64,000 nt of DNA from Roseibium algicola (GTDB lineage: Bacteria; Pseudomonadota; Alphaproteobacteria; Rhizobiales; Stappiaceae). How positions within the stretch are numbered: the first letter of the stretch is position 1; the number at the start of each line of letters is the position of its first letter. Where the stretch lies: positions 4,183,001 to 4,247,000 of the forward strand of contig NZ_CP019630.1 of the NCBI RefSeq assembly GCF_001999245.1. The letters are read 5' to 3'. The notes under the pieces are model-generated. The model had not been told where the DNA came from, made no database searches, and saw only the letters and a program-made list of their open reading frames with translations. The position numbers and the translations under genes were made by a program. Below, in pieces: positions 43,317 to 51,527 of this stretch.

Positions 43317-44624
43317 TCAGTCCAGGGACTGCTTGTCGTGCATGGCGTGGAACATGCGGCCGCGCTCGGCGTAGAGAATGCAGCCGATGGCACAAAGTCC
43401 ATAGACTGTGTAAGCGAGGCCAAGGGGCTGGGTCGTGCCATCGAAAAGCTGCCCCATGATGTACCCCAGGATCGCGCCGCCAAGCGTCGAAATGGTGCCG
43501 ATGACGGAGGAAGCGGTTCCGGCGATGGCGCCGAGCGGTTCCATGGCCATGGCATTGAAATTCGCGCCCAGGAAGCCGAAGCTGGTCATGATCAGCGTCG
43601 CCAATATCATGAACGCCCAGAAGTTCTCCAGGCCCAGCAACGCCAGAATCCATACGACAAATCCGAGCGCGGTGTAGACGACCGCGGCCCCATGGGAGAG
43701 CCGCCGCATGCCGATGGCTTCCACCAGCTGCGCGTTGGTGAAGGACGCACCGGCCATGGTGATGGCAATGGCAGCGAAGACGATCGGGAACAGCGTCCCA
43801 AGGCCGAAAATGTCGACAAAGATCTGCTGCGACATGGCCAGGAACGAGAACAGGCCGCCGAAAATGAAGGCAGTGCCGACGGTGTATCCAAGGCTTACGC
43901 GGGTGGTCAGAGCTGTCATATAGGCACTGACGATGGTGGAGACCTCCATCGGGCGGCGGTTTTCGACCGCCAGGGTTTCCGGCATCCTGAGGGCGGACCA
44001 GATCATCATCGCGACGCCGTAAATGAGCAGAAGCGCGAAGATCCAGTGCCAGCCGGCAATCAGGAGAACGGCCTGGCCGATGGAGGGCGCGACCACGGGA
44101 ACGGCCATGAAGACCATCATCACCAGTGACATGACCTTGCCCATGCGCCTGCCGGTGTAGCAATCGCGCACGACGGAAAGCGCCGTGACGCGGGCAGCCG
44201 CACAGCCGATGCCCTGAAGGACGCGCGCGATCAAAAGCGTGTCGAGATCCATCGCGAAGATGGCGCCGATACTGGCAAGGCTGTAAAGCGCAAGGCCGCC
44301 GACGAGGATGCCGCGCCGCCCCAGTGCATCTGTTACCGGGCCGAAGAAGAGCTGTGCTCCGCCAAAACCCACCAGATAGGACAGGAGCACAAGCTGGCGG
44401 TTGTTCTCCTCAACGATGTTGAGCGCATCGCCAATCGCGGGCAGGGCCGGCAGCATGACGTCGATGGCCATGGCATTCAGTGCCATGATCATGGCGATGA
44501 TGGCGACAAACTCGGCAAAGGGAATGCCTGGCTCGCGCAGAACTTCGGAAGAAGAGCCTGAAGCACCCTTTTCTGCCGCCGGCGATGCGGCGGCTGTGCC
44601 GGAGGGTTCACTGTCGTGTTTCAC
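43317..44624 (-). CDS. MFS drug efflux transporter, Bcr/CflA type
   Basis: The GTG at 44624 gives 435 residues; a TTG at 44669 would add 15, and neither has a good ribosome site. The first 30 residues are Ala/Ser/Glu-rich. Twelve hydrophobic segments follow, with the MFS loop GPVTDALGRRGILVGGLALY and RVLQGIGCAAARVTALSVVRD, motifs of the Bcr/CflA drug:proton antiporters. It exports an unknown drug or metabolite. It is convergent with the MDR oxidoreductase and shares no obvious regulator. Confidence 0.87.
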   Translation of the reverse strand: MKHDSEPSGTAAASPAAEKGASGSSSEVLREPGIPFAEFVAIIAMIMALNAMAIDVMLPALPAIGDALNIVEENNRQLVLLSYLVGFGGAQLFFGPVTDALGRRGILVGGLALYSLASIGAIFAMDLDTLLIARVLQGIGCAAARVTALSVVRDCYTGRRMGKVMSLVMMVFMAVPVVAPSIGQAVLLIAGWHWIFALLLIYGVAMMIWSALRMPETLAVENRRPMEVSTIVSAYMTALTTRVSLGYTVGTAFIFGGLFSFLAMSQQIFVDIFGLGTLFPIVFAAIAITMAGASFTNAQLVEAIGMRRLSHGAAVVYTALGFVVWILALLGLENFWAFMILATLIMTSFGFLGANFNAMAMEPLGAIAGTASSVIGTISTLGGAILGYIMGQLFDGTTQPLGLAYTVYGLCAIGCILYAERGRMFHAMHDKQSLD

Positions 44625-44736
44625 GGGGTCGGACCAATTCAAATGGGTGGGCTGCCGGGGCAGCCGCAAAGCTTGAGAATGGGAAAGAAGCGGCAGAGCG
44701 GCCTTGAATCAATAGCAGACTATTCGCTTGTGCAGC

Positions 44737-45198
44737 TCAGGTCCAGCGTGCGGCGTCCGTGTCGTCTTCGGTTTTCGCTTCCACCCAGGCTCCGGTGCCG
44801 CCTTCCGCAGGGTGTTCCTTCTTCCAGAAGGGGGCGCGGGTCTTCAGGTAGTCCATCAGGAAGTCGGCAGCCTCGAACGCGGCCCGGCGGTGGGAAGAGG
44901 CGGCGATCACCAGAACGATGTTATGCCCAGGTGCGATCTTGCCGAAGCGGTGGATCACGGTAAGGCCCGTCAGCGGCCAGCGCTCTGCCGCTTCTCCGGC
45001 AATCCGGGTCAATTCGGCTTCGGCCATGCCGGGATAGTGTTCCAGTTCCAGTGCCGCCAGGGTTCCGGCTTCATCCCGGCACAGACCTGTGAAGGTCACC
45101 AGCGCACCGACGTCCTTGCGTCCTTCTGTAAGACGAAGGCTTTCGGCCTGCAGGTCGAAGTCTTCTGCCTGGACGCGGACAAGCGGGGTTGTGGCCAT
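44737..45198 (-). CDS. moaE: Molybdopterin synthase catalytic subunit
   Basis: This 153-residue protein forms, with MoaD, the enzyme that inserts two sulfurs into cyclic pyranopterin monophosphate to give molybdopterin. Signature segments are GALVTFTGLCRDE, LELEHYPGMAEAELTRI, VIHRFGKIAPG and HRRAAFEAADFLMDYLKTRAPFWKKE, which holds the active-site lysines. It is three bases after moaD on the same strand. The end of the gene shows no clear terminator. Confidence 0.94.
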   Translation of the reverse strand: MATTPLVRVQAEDFDLQAESLRLTEGRKDVGALVTFTGLCRDEAGTLAALELEHYPGMAEAELTRIAGEAAERWPLTGLTVIHRFGKIAPGHNIVLVIAASSHRRAAFEAADFLMDYLKTRAPFWKKEHPAEGGTGAWVEAKTEDDTDAARWT

Positions 45199-45201
45199 CG
45201 T

Positions 45202-45453
45202 TCAGCCGCCTGTCATGGGCGGAAAGAAAGCAACTTCCCGGGCATCGCCAAGCGCAGCGTCGGTTTCCACATGCATCTGGTCAAGTGCGACGCGAATGGC
45301 GTCTTCTTCCTCGAACGCGGCGGCGTGATTGTCGTCGAGTGTCTTCAGATGCGAGATCAGATCAGCAACTGTCGCAACCGATGCCGGAACCTCGATGGTT
45401 TCCTCTTCGACGCCGACCCGTTCACGGACCCAGGCGAAATAGCGGATGTTCAT
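45202..45453 (-). CDS. moaD: Molybdopterin synthase sulfur carrier subunit
   Basis: This 83-residue protein has the ubiquitin-like beta-grasp fold of MoaD and ends in the essential Gly-Gly (PPMTGG), which is thiocarboxylated to carry sulfur to MoaE. It begins MNIRYFAWVRERVGVEEE, as in its alphaproteobacterial orthologues. It lies 43 bases after pgsA and three before moaE, the conserved pgsA-moaD-moaE order. Confidence 0.93.
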   Translation of the reverse strand: MNIRYFAWVRERVGVEEETIEVPASVATVADLISHLKTLDDNHAAAFEEEDAIRVALDQMHVETDAALGDAREVAFFPPMTGG

Positions 45454-45496
45454 GAAACCTCCAGGTGGTGTGCGGTCAGGGCGGGAATGAAGGCAC

Positions 45497-46069
45497 CTAT
45501 TCCGTTATCAGATGGCCGATGCCGGCCCGGAAATAATCGTACCCCGTATATAGGGTAAGCAGGGCGGCGAGCCAGAGTGCCACGAGGCCTGTTTGCGTCG
45601 TATAGGCGAACACGGTGTCGCCCGCCGGGCCAGCAAGCAGAAAGGCGACAGCGATCAACTGGACGGTGGTCTTCCACTTGGCAAGCTTGGTAACGGGAAC
45701 GCTGACCTGCAGTTCAGCCAGAAATTCGCGCAGTCCCGAGACCAGGATTTCCCGGCACAGGATGATGATTGCCGCGATCATGGTCCAGCCGTAGATGGTT
45801 CCGTCACCGGCCAGCATCAGCAGGCTGACGGACACCAGCAGCTTGTCTGCAATCGGGTCGAGCATGCGCCCGAGCGCGGACTGCTGTTGCCAGGCCCGCG
45901 CCAGGTAGCCATCGAAGAAATCGGTGATCGCTGCCAGAACGAACAGCGCAAGCGCAACCCAGCGAGCTGTGTTGCCTTCAAAATAAAAACAGACCGCAAC
46001 CGCAGGAACCGCCAATATGCGCCCATAGGTTAGGAGATTGGGCAGGCTCAGGACAATATTTCGTTTCAT
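45497..46069 (-). CDS. pgsA: CDP-diacylglycerol--glycerol-3-phosphate 3-phosphatidyltransferase
   Basis: With the ATG at 46069 the protein has 190 residues. It begins LPNLLTYGRILAVPAV and carries the CDP-alcohol phosphatidyltransferase motif D-x-x-D-G-x-x-A-R ... G-x-x-x-D-x-x-x-D in DFFDGYLARAWQQ and LGRMLDPIADKLL. It makes phosphatidylglycerophosphate, committing lipid to phosphatidylglycerol and cardiolipin. In many alphaproteobacteria uvrC lies directly upstream; here uvrC is about 10 kb away on the same strand. Confidence 0.93.
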   Translation of the reverse strand: MKRNIVLSLPNLLTYGRILAVPAVAVCFYFEGNTARWVALALFVLAAITDFFDGYLARAWQQQSALGRMLDPIADKLLVSVSLLMLAGDGTIYGWTMIAAIIILCREILVSGLREFLAELQVSVPVTKLAKWKTTVQLIAVAFLLAGPAGDTVFAYTTQTGLVALWLAALLTLYTGYDYFRAGIGHLITE

Positions 46070-46171
46070 GTCGGCTTTCGGATTTCGGGCTGAACCCGGC
46101 GCTATCGGTCCGGGATACGGGTTCCCGGCAGCGCCATGACTATTCATTTCCGGTGAAGATCCGGTCCTGGC

Positions 46172-46462
46172 TCAATCGAATATGCTATCGCCGACCTGGT
46201 CAATCATCAATTTGGCCTTGCGGATCATCTCGTTGGCCGCAGCTTCCTCGTCCGGCAGCGTGTCTGCACGAATGAAGGTATGCACCTTGGTTGTCTCGCC
46301 AACCTGCTTTTCAATCCGGCCGCTGACCTGCCATTGGCCGTTCGACAGCTGGGGCTGAGCGACGATCAGGTAACCGTCATAGTCCACCGTCGTTGCCTTC
46401 GAGGCGCCTTTGTTGCCGTCTCCGGAAGAGCCGAAAAGGGATTTGAACATCTTGCCGAGCAT
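46172..46462 (-). CDS. HlyU-family protein
   Basis: This 96-residue protein has the HlyU (PF10115) pattern. MFKSLFGSS forms the N-terminus, YDGYLIVAQPQLSNGQWQVSG the central beta region, and HTFIRADTLPDEEAAANEMI with KAKLMIDQ the C-terminal helix. In Vibrio a different HlyU (ArsR type) regulates haemolysin; this family shares the name only through early annotation and its role is unknown. GAGG lies upstream of the ATG at 46462. Confidence 0.8.
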   Translation of the reverse strand: MLGKMFKSLFGSSGDGNKGASKATTVDYDGYLIVAQPQLSNGQWQVSGRIEKQVGETTKVHTFIRADTLPDEEAAANEMIRKAKLMIDQVGDSIFD

Positions 46463-46647
46463 CTGAGGCCTCAATCCGTTTCATTTGCCCCCTTTTACGA
46501 GGGGCGGGGAAGGGCTTCAAGGGGAGAGGCCGGAGAAGCTTGCGGGAATTTGCATTCTTCAGCGCAAGGTGATGGCGCAGAGGCGTCTCGTCCGGCCTGC
46601 TCACCTGTTCGGCGATTTGAGGTTCTTGCGTTGTCTGGCTTGAAGAC

Positions 46648-47439
46648 CTAGCGATCGAGCACGACGAAACCCTGACGTTCGAAGGCTTCGCGCGCGTCGG
46701 GGCCCTGGAGATAGGCTAGAAACTCTTCTTCCGCAGGTGTGTCCCGATTGGCCAGATCCGCCACCGGATACACAATCGGCGGATGGCTCTCTGCCGGAAA
46801 GGTTCCAACGACAGTCACATTGTCCTCTGCCACGGCGTCCGTGGCATAGACAATGCCGTAGGGCGCTTCACCCGTTGCCACCAGCGCAAGCGCGGAACGA
46901 ACATTGTCCGACTGCGCTACACGTGGTTCCGCATCGTCCCACAGCCCGAGGCTTTGCAGGGCTGCCTTGCCGTAAATGCCTGCGGGCACCGCGTCGACCA
47001 AAGCCATGGCAAGACGGTTGTCGCCCAGGATTTCGGGGAGGTTCAGATCGGCCGAAATATCGAGCGGCTTTGCTTCACGGCCGTGTGCAATCAGGACGAG
47101 GGAATTGTTCAACAGGTCGAACCGGGTGCCGGCCTCCAGCAGCTCGTCCTTTTCCAGAACATCCATCCAGTCCGGATTCGCCGAGATGAAGATGTCCGCC
47201 GGTGCTCCCTGCTGGATCTGCCGTGCAAGCGCCGAAGAGCCAGCAAGTGATATCACCAGATCATGTCCGGTGGCTGCTTCGAAACGCTGTTCGATCTCTT
47301 CCAGGGCGTCCGCCAGGCTTGCTGCGGCAAAAACAGTGACTTCCCCTGCTGCCGCAGTGGTTGGCTGAGCCGCAAGGCCTGCAAGAAAGGCCGCACCAGC
47401 CAGAGAGCGCAAGCAGGCGAAGAGACTGGAATTGGACAT
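46648..47439 (-). CDS. modA: Molybdate ABC transporter substrate-binding protein
   Basis: This 263-residue periplasmic protein has a signal peptide (cleavage near about 32) and the ModA signature. VFAAASLADALEEIEQRFEA begins the mature part, SLAGSSALARQIQQGAPADI supplies the oxyanion-binding serines, and the rest follows the type II binding-protein layout. It captures molybdate or tungstate. No modB or modC follows, so it must use a transporter encoded elsewhere or be an orphan. A palindrome lies 21 bases upstream of its start, next to the HTH-only ModE gene. Confidence 0.93.
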   Translation of the reverse strand: MSNSSLFACLRSLAGAAFLAGLAAQPTTAAAGEVTVFAAASLADALEEIEQRFEAATGHDLVISLAGSSALARQIQQGAPADIFISANPDWMDVLEKDELLEAGTRFDLLNNSLVLIAHGREAKPLDISADLNLPEILGDNRLAMALVDAVPAGIYGKAALQSLGLWDDAEPRVAQSDNVRSALALVATGEAPYGIVYATDAVAEDNVTVVGTFPAESHPPIVYPVADLANRDTPAEEEFLAYLQGPDAREAFERQGFVVLDR

Positions 47440-47459
47440 GCAGCTGGTTCCTCAAAATT

Positions 47460-47485
47460 GCGATATGTTTCTTCGGGAATATCGC
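47460..47485. promoter_or_regulatory. Candidate ModE operator upstream of modA
   Basis: GCGATAT at 47460-47466 is inverted exactly at 47479-47485 (ATATCGC), with a 12-base spacer, resembling the ATAT-containing inverted ModE boxes of other bacteria. The segment TCGGGAATATCGC recurs in the same orientation within the end of the ModE gene, about 48 bases away. Confidence 0.6.
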
Positions 47486-47510
47486 AGGCGAAGCTGCCAA
47501 AAGGCAAGCG

Positions 47511-47882
47511 TTATATTCCGTCGGGAATATCGCTCAGCAGGGTTTTCAGTTTTTCGATGTGCGGGTCTCCGGCGGCACGCGCCTTCAGTTCAATCGCGCG
47601 ATACTCCTCGAGAACGGCGAGGCCGGTCTCGGTAATCTGCGCCCCACCGCCTTTTGCACCGCCGCGGCTGCGTTCCACGAGGGGGGAGCGGAACATGGCA
47701 TTGAGGGTTTCCACAAGTTGCCAGGCCCGCTTGTAGCTCATGCCCATCTCACGACCCGCGGCCGCTATCGATCCGGTGCGCTGAATGCGTTCCAGCAACT
47801 CGGCCTTGCCGGGGCCCATCATTTCGTCCGGGCCGAACACGAGGCGGATGCGGAACCGGGGACTGCTGTCTTCGTCTCTCAT
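47511..47882 (-). CDS. HTH-only ModE-type molybdate regulator
   Basis: With the ATG at 47882 the protein has 123 residues and consists only of the ModE N-terminal LysR-like helix-turn-helix (GPGKAELLERIQRTGSIAAA and MSYKRAWQLVETLNAMF). The C-terminal molybdate-binding (MOP/TOBE) domain of classical ModE is missing. Such short forms occur in several alphaproteobacteria. It may respond to molybdate through another partner or regulate constitutively. It is directly upstream of modA, with a candidate operator between. A long upstream frame to 48431 overlaps the nitrilase gene and is not used. Confidence 0.85.
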   Translation of the reverse strand: MRDEDSSPRFRIRLVFGPDEMMGPGKAELLERIQRTGSIAAAGREMGMSYKRAWQLVETLNAMFRSPLVERSRGGAKGGGAQITETGLAVLEEYRAIELKARAAGDPHIEKLKTLLSDIPDGI

Positions 47883-48049
47883 GCGCCGATATTGACCCTG
47901 CCGGCCACGCCTGGACAAGGCGCAAATTTCGGTTCCGAGGGTTTGTCCAAGTGTGCCGGTGAGGTCAGCGCCAACGGATTGGCGCAGCGTACAGTGCACC
48001 GGGGCAATCCCGGACCGGTGCGCAGGTACCGCGCACCGGCTTGTTTGGT

Positions 48050-49075
48050 CTACTCGGCAGCCTCTTCCATTGGGCTCTGCCGCACTGTGGCAAGCTCGCT
48101 TGCATCCTCCCAGCCGGGGGCATCGTCGAAGGCGACAACGGGGCGCTGTTTCTTCCGGTTGAGCAACAGTCTGGTGGCGTCCCGCTTGGCATAATGACCC
48201 GCCGGATCGGCAGCTGCCTTGGCGAAGGCGATCATGCCGAGGTCGATGTCCGCAAAGACGAGGCCTTCTTCGTCCTGAGCGATCTGAGTGCCGATTTCCT
48301 GTCCGTCCGGGGCGTAAATGCGGGTATAGCCGCCGCCGAGCGGGCATAGTGCTTCCTTTTCCGGATCGCCCTGGCAGAGCTCGTCCTGGATGTCCCTGGT
48401 GACCAGCGAGCAGGGTGCAAGCACGAAACAACCGCCTTCAACCGCGTAGATCATCGACGCCGCGTTGTTGACTTCGTGGCCAAGGGCGTAGGCCGTGCCC
48501 TTGTAGAGGTGGAGATTGGGCCAGGCGGCGCAATGGATCTGCTCGTTCTGGGCATACATGGCGTATTTCGACAGCGGTTGCAGGTGTTCCCAGCAGGCCA
48601 GCTGGCCGATGCGGCCGAGGGAGGTTTCGACCACGGCAAGATCAGAGCCGTCGCCTTCGCCATAGACCGTGCGTTCCACGTGGGTGGGTTTCAGCTTGCG
48701 CCGGCGGTTCACGACCGTGCCGGTCTCGTCGAAATGCCATTGGGCTATATAAAGCGAGCCGCCGTCACGTTCCGAGCAGCCCATGGAAAGCTGGATGTTG
48801 TTTTTCCGGCAGGCGTCGGCCAGGCGCTTTTCATGGTCCGAACCGGCTACGATGGAATTTTCGAAATAGCGTCCGGCAAACTGCATCTGCCAGGCGACGG
48901 GGCCGAGCCAGATGTAGTTTGGATAACCGGGCAGCCAGGTTTCGCTGAAGGCGACCAGTCTGGCTCCGGCTGATGCAGCTTCCTCGATCAGGCGGACGGC
49001 CTTGTCGATGCCGGCATCAAGATCGAGAAAACAGGGGGCAGCCTGGACGGCTGCGACTTTGAATTGCTTGGTCAT
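48050..49075 (-). CDS. Nitrilase
   Basis: This 341-residue protein is a branch-1 nitrilase that hydrolyses nitriles to carboxylic acid and ammonia. The catalytic triad is Glu45 (FSETWLPGYP), Lys127 (RRRKLKPTHVERTVYGEGDG) and Cys161 (ACWEHLQPLSKYAMYAQNEQ). The KPTHVER...GEGDG block and the CWEH sequence are the hallmarks of true nitrilases rather than amidases or beta-ureidopropionases. AGGAGG precedes the ATG. It is divergent from an AraC-type regulator. The C-terminal tail is long and acidic. Substrate range (aliphatic, aromatic or arylaceto-) cannot be read from sequence. Confidence 0.93.
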   Translation of the reverse strand: MTKQFKVAAVQAAPCFLDLDAGIDKAVRLIEEAASAGARLVAFSETWLPGYPNYIWLGPVAWQMQFAGRYFENSIVAGSDHEKRLADACRKNNIQLSMGCSERDGGSLYIAQWHFDETGTVVNRRRKLKPTHVERTVYGEGDGSDLAVVETSLGRIGQLACWEHLQPLSKYAMYAQNEQIHCAAWPNLHLYKGTAYALGHEVNNAASMIYAVEGGCFVLAPCSLVTRDIQDELCQGDPEKEALCPLGGGYTRIYAPDGQEIGTQIAQDEEGLVFADIDLGMIAFAKAAADPAGHYAKRDATRLLLNRKKQRPVVAFDDAPGWEDASELATVRQSPMEEAAE

Positions 49076-49199
49076 GTGATGTCCTCCTAGGCCTCCCAGC
49101 CTGCCGGAGTGACGACGAGATTACTTTTGTCCCTGAGCCAAAAAACTTGCGTTTTTGGGCAGACTGCCGAAAATCGACCAGTCGAAAACGGAAACGGAT

Positions 49200-50153
49200 A
49201 TGAGCGGCCAGGCCTCATACAGCACAGTGGACATCGCACCGCGCGATCGCTTCGCCTATTGGCGGGAAGCGGTTTGTGACTCTTATGTCCAGCTGGGCTG
49301 TGAAGCGGGCGAGGGCCCCGGTTTCGTCGGCAGTCTGGATATCGAGCGCCATTCGGCCCTGTCCGTTTCCAGAGTGTCCGGGACAGCCCACAGGGTGGTG
49401 CGGCGCCCCAGCGACATCCGGTCGGCGTCGGAAGCCGATTTCCTCGTCAGCCTGCAGACCGCAAACTCCTCGCGTCTGACCCAATTCGGAAAAACATCGG
49501 TGCTGCGTCCCGGCGACATGGTGGTCTATGACAGCACCCAGCCCTATTGTCTGGATCTGACGGAACCCTTCTCGCAAACGGTCCTGCAGTTTTCGAAGGC
49601 AAGTCTGCTCTCCCGATTGCCATTTGCCGAGACGCTCGGCGGAACCTGGATCGACGGGCAAAGCGACATCGGCCGTCTTGTGCGGGAGAGCATCCTGGCG
49701 TTTTCAGCCCACCTGAACAGCGGCTCTCCGGTGTTTGCCTCAACGCTTCAGGAAACACTTCTGGACCTTGTGGCGACCGGGCTGGCGGGCAGCCGCAAGA
49801 GCGAGCTGGCGCTTTCCTCGTTCGATCGTCAGATCCTGCTCAGGGCGCGCAGCTGCATTGCGCGCCGCATTCACGATCCGGAGCTGGACCGGAACCAGGT
49901 GGCGTCGGCCACCGGACTGTCGGTACGGCGTCTCAACGCGATCTTCCAGTGCGAAGGGTCTTCGATCGCAGGCGAAATCCGGCAGAAACGGCTGGAGGTC
50001 GTTGCAGCGGCGCTGCATGACCCGAGATTTGCAGCGATGTCGATCAGTGAAATCGCGATGCGCTGCGGGTACAACAATCTGCAGCATTTCTCGACACTGT
50101 TTCGCAAGGCTTTTGGCCGTTCGCCCCGGCAGTACCGGGGCGAGGAAGAGTAA
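49200..50153 (+). CDS. AraC-family regulator, NitR/FeaR-like, divergent from nitrilase
   Basis: This 317-residue protein has an N-terminal AraC-binding-like domain (about 1-190; the start DRFAYWREAVCDSYVQLGC and the GDMVVYDSTQPY segment) and a C-terminal AraC double helix-turn-helix (ARRIHDPELDRNQVASATGL and MSISEIAMRCGYNNLQHFS). This domain pairing matches NitR, FeaR and similar activators of nitrile or aromatic-amine catabolism, which bind the inducing substrate. It is divergent from the nitrilase across 124 bases, so activation by a nitrile or its product is the likely logic. Confidence 0.88.
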   Translation: MSGQASYSTVDIAPRDRFAYWREAVCDSYVQLGCEAGEGPGFVGSLDIERHSALSVSRVSGTAHRVVRRPSDIRSASEADFLVSLQTANSSRLTQFGKTSVLRPGDMVVYDSTQPYCLDLTEPFSQTVLQFSKASLLSRLPFAETLGGTWIDGQSDIGRLVRESILAFSAHLNSGSPVFASTLQETLLDLVATGLAGSRKSELALSSFDRQILLRARSCIARRIHDPELDRNQVASATGLSVRRLNAIFQCEGSSIAGEIRQKRLEVVAAALHDPRFAAMSISEIAMRCGYNNLQHFSTLFRKAFGRSPRQYRGEEE

Positions 50154-50182
50154 TCGCGGTAAAGGGTCCCGCGAAGGTGAAA

Positions 50183-50632
50183 TCAGGCAGAGGCCTTGGC
50201 TGACTTAAGCTCGTCGCGGATTTCGATCAGGACGTCGATTTCCGACGGGCCGGTCTTGACCTCAGGCTCTACGTCGTCCGGCTTTTCAGCCATGGACTTG
50301 ATCCGATTGACCGACTTCACAAGCATGAAGACGACAAATGCGATGATCATGAAGTTGATGCAGGACGTCAGAAAGGCGCCATAGGCGAAAACGGCGGCTC
50401 CGCTTTCACGAGCAGCGGCAAGACCGGTGCCGGCAGGAACCTCCCCGGACAGAACGACATACATCGAGGTGAAGTCGATGCCGCCGATGATGAGCCCGAT
50501 AATCGGGTTGATCAGGTCATTGACCAGGCTGGTGACGATGGCGGTGAATGCTGCGCCGATGATGATGCCGACGGCAAGGTCCATGACGTTGCCCTTGGCG
50601 ATAAAATCCCGAAATTCCTTGATCATATGCAT
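50183..50632 (-). CDS. mscL: Large-conductance mechanosensitive channel
   Basis: This 149-residue membrane protein is a pentameric channel that opens under hypo-osmotic stress. The N-terminal amphipathic helix and TM1 follow the usual pattern ([20 protein letters not shown]), the periplasmic loop lies at about 45-85, TM2 is [20 protein letters not shown], and a C-terminal helix ([14 protein letters not shown]) closes the bundle. It ends just beyond the AraC gene, which is convergent. Relevance to osmotic stress fits a marine host. Confidence 0.95.
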   Translation of the reverse strand: MHMIKEFRDFIAKGNVMDLAVGIIIGAAFTAIVTSLVNDLINPIIGLIIGGIDFTSMYVVLSGEVPAGTGLAAARESGAAVFAYGAFLTSCINFMIIAFVVFMLVKSVNRIKSMAEKPDDVEPEVKTGPSEIDVLIEIRDELKSAKASA

Positions 50633-50819
50633 ACCCCAAAAGTCTTCGGATCGCTGACCAGAGTGCGCGCGGTAGCACCTTCAACGAATTGGGCTGCGGC
50701 GGGGCTTCTTGTCAGAAAAACTGATAATCCTGCTCTGGGAGGCTTTGTCCATCACAAAGTGAGGGCACTGCGACCAGTCCGAGGTGCGGTTCTGAAAGGT
50801 TCCGAACGGAAAGTGGCGA

Positions 50820-51398
50820 TCAGCCCAGCTTCCGCTCGCTCCAGTGACGGCGGCAGAGCGAGACGTACTTGTCATTGCCACCAATAACGACCTGGTCGCC
50901 TTCCTCGACGATCTTGCCGTCCGCATCCAACCGGGCAACCATGGTTGCCTTGCGTCCGCACCAGCAGATGGTCTTGATTTCCTTCAGATTATCCGCAAGC
51001 GCCAGCAAGGCGGCGCTGCCGGGGAAGAGCTTTCCCTGGAAATCCGTTCTGAGGCCGAAGCACATCACAGGAATGCGCAGCGTGTCGGCCACGCGGGCGA
51101 GCTGCCAGACCTGATCTTCCGTCAGAAACTGGGCTTCATCGACGAAGACCGCGTCGACCTTCTTCGCTTCGTCGGCGCGCAGTATGTGATCAAAGACGTT
51201 GTCAGCCGAGTTGAAGACATCGGCATCCGCTCCCAACCCGATACGCGATGCGATCCGACCCTTGCCACCGCGGTCGTCGAAGGCGGCGATCAGGAGCAGC
51301 GTGTTCATCCCGCGCTCCTCGTAGTTATAGGCGGCCTGCAACAGCACTGTCGACTTGCCGGCGTTCATCGAGGAGTAGTTGAAATAGAGTTTGGCCAT
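50820..51398 (-). CDS. tdk: Thymidine kinase
   Basis: This 192-residue type II thymidine kinase phosphorylates deoxythymidine with ATP in pyrimidine salvage. The P-loop is NYSSMNAGKST near the N-terminus, DAVFVDEAQFLTEDQV gives the Walker B-like Asp-Glu, and the structural zinc site is in CWCGRKAT with the later CRRHW. It is read in the same direction as the neighbouring endonuclease/phosphatase-like gene but separated by 129 bases. Confidence 0.95.
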   Translation of the reverse strand: MAKLYFNYSSMNAGKSTVLLQAAYNYEERGMNTLLLIAAFDDRGGKGRIASRIGLGADADVFNSADNVFDHILRADEAKKVDAVFVDEAQFLTEDQVWQLARVADTLRIPVMCFGLRTDFQGKLFPGSAALLALADNLKEIKTICWCGRKATMVARLDADGKIVEEGDQVVIGGNDKYVSLCRRHWSERKLG

Positions 51399-51527
51399 GC
51401 GGAACTTTGGGAATCGGTCTTGAAGTTGCGGGCAGTTTTCAGGAAACCACCCGAAGCCTCAAACACTTTCCGGTTGAAGTCACAGCCAATGTCGCAATTT
51501 TCAGGTGCCGGGCGCAGATCGCCGAAG

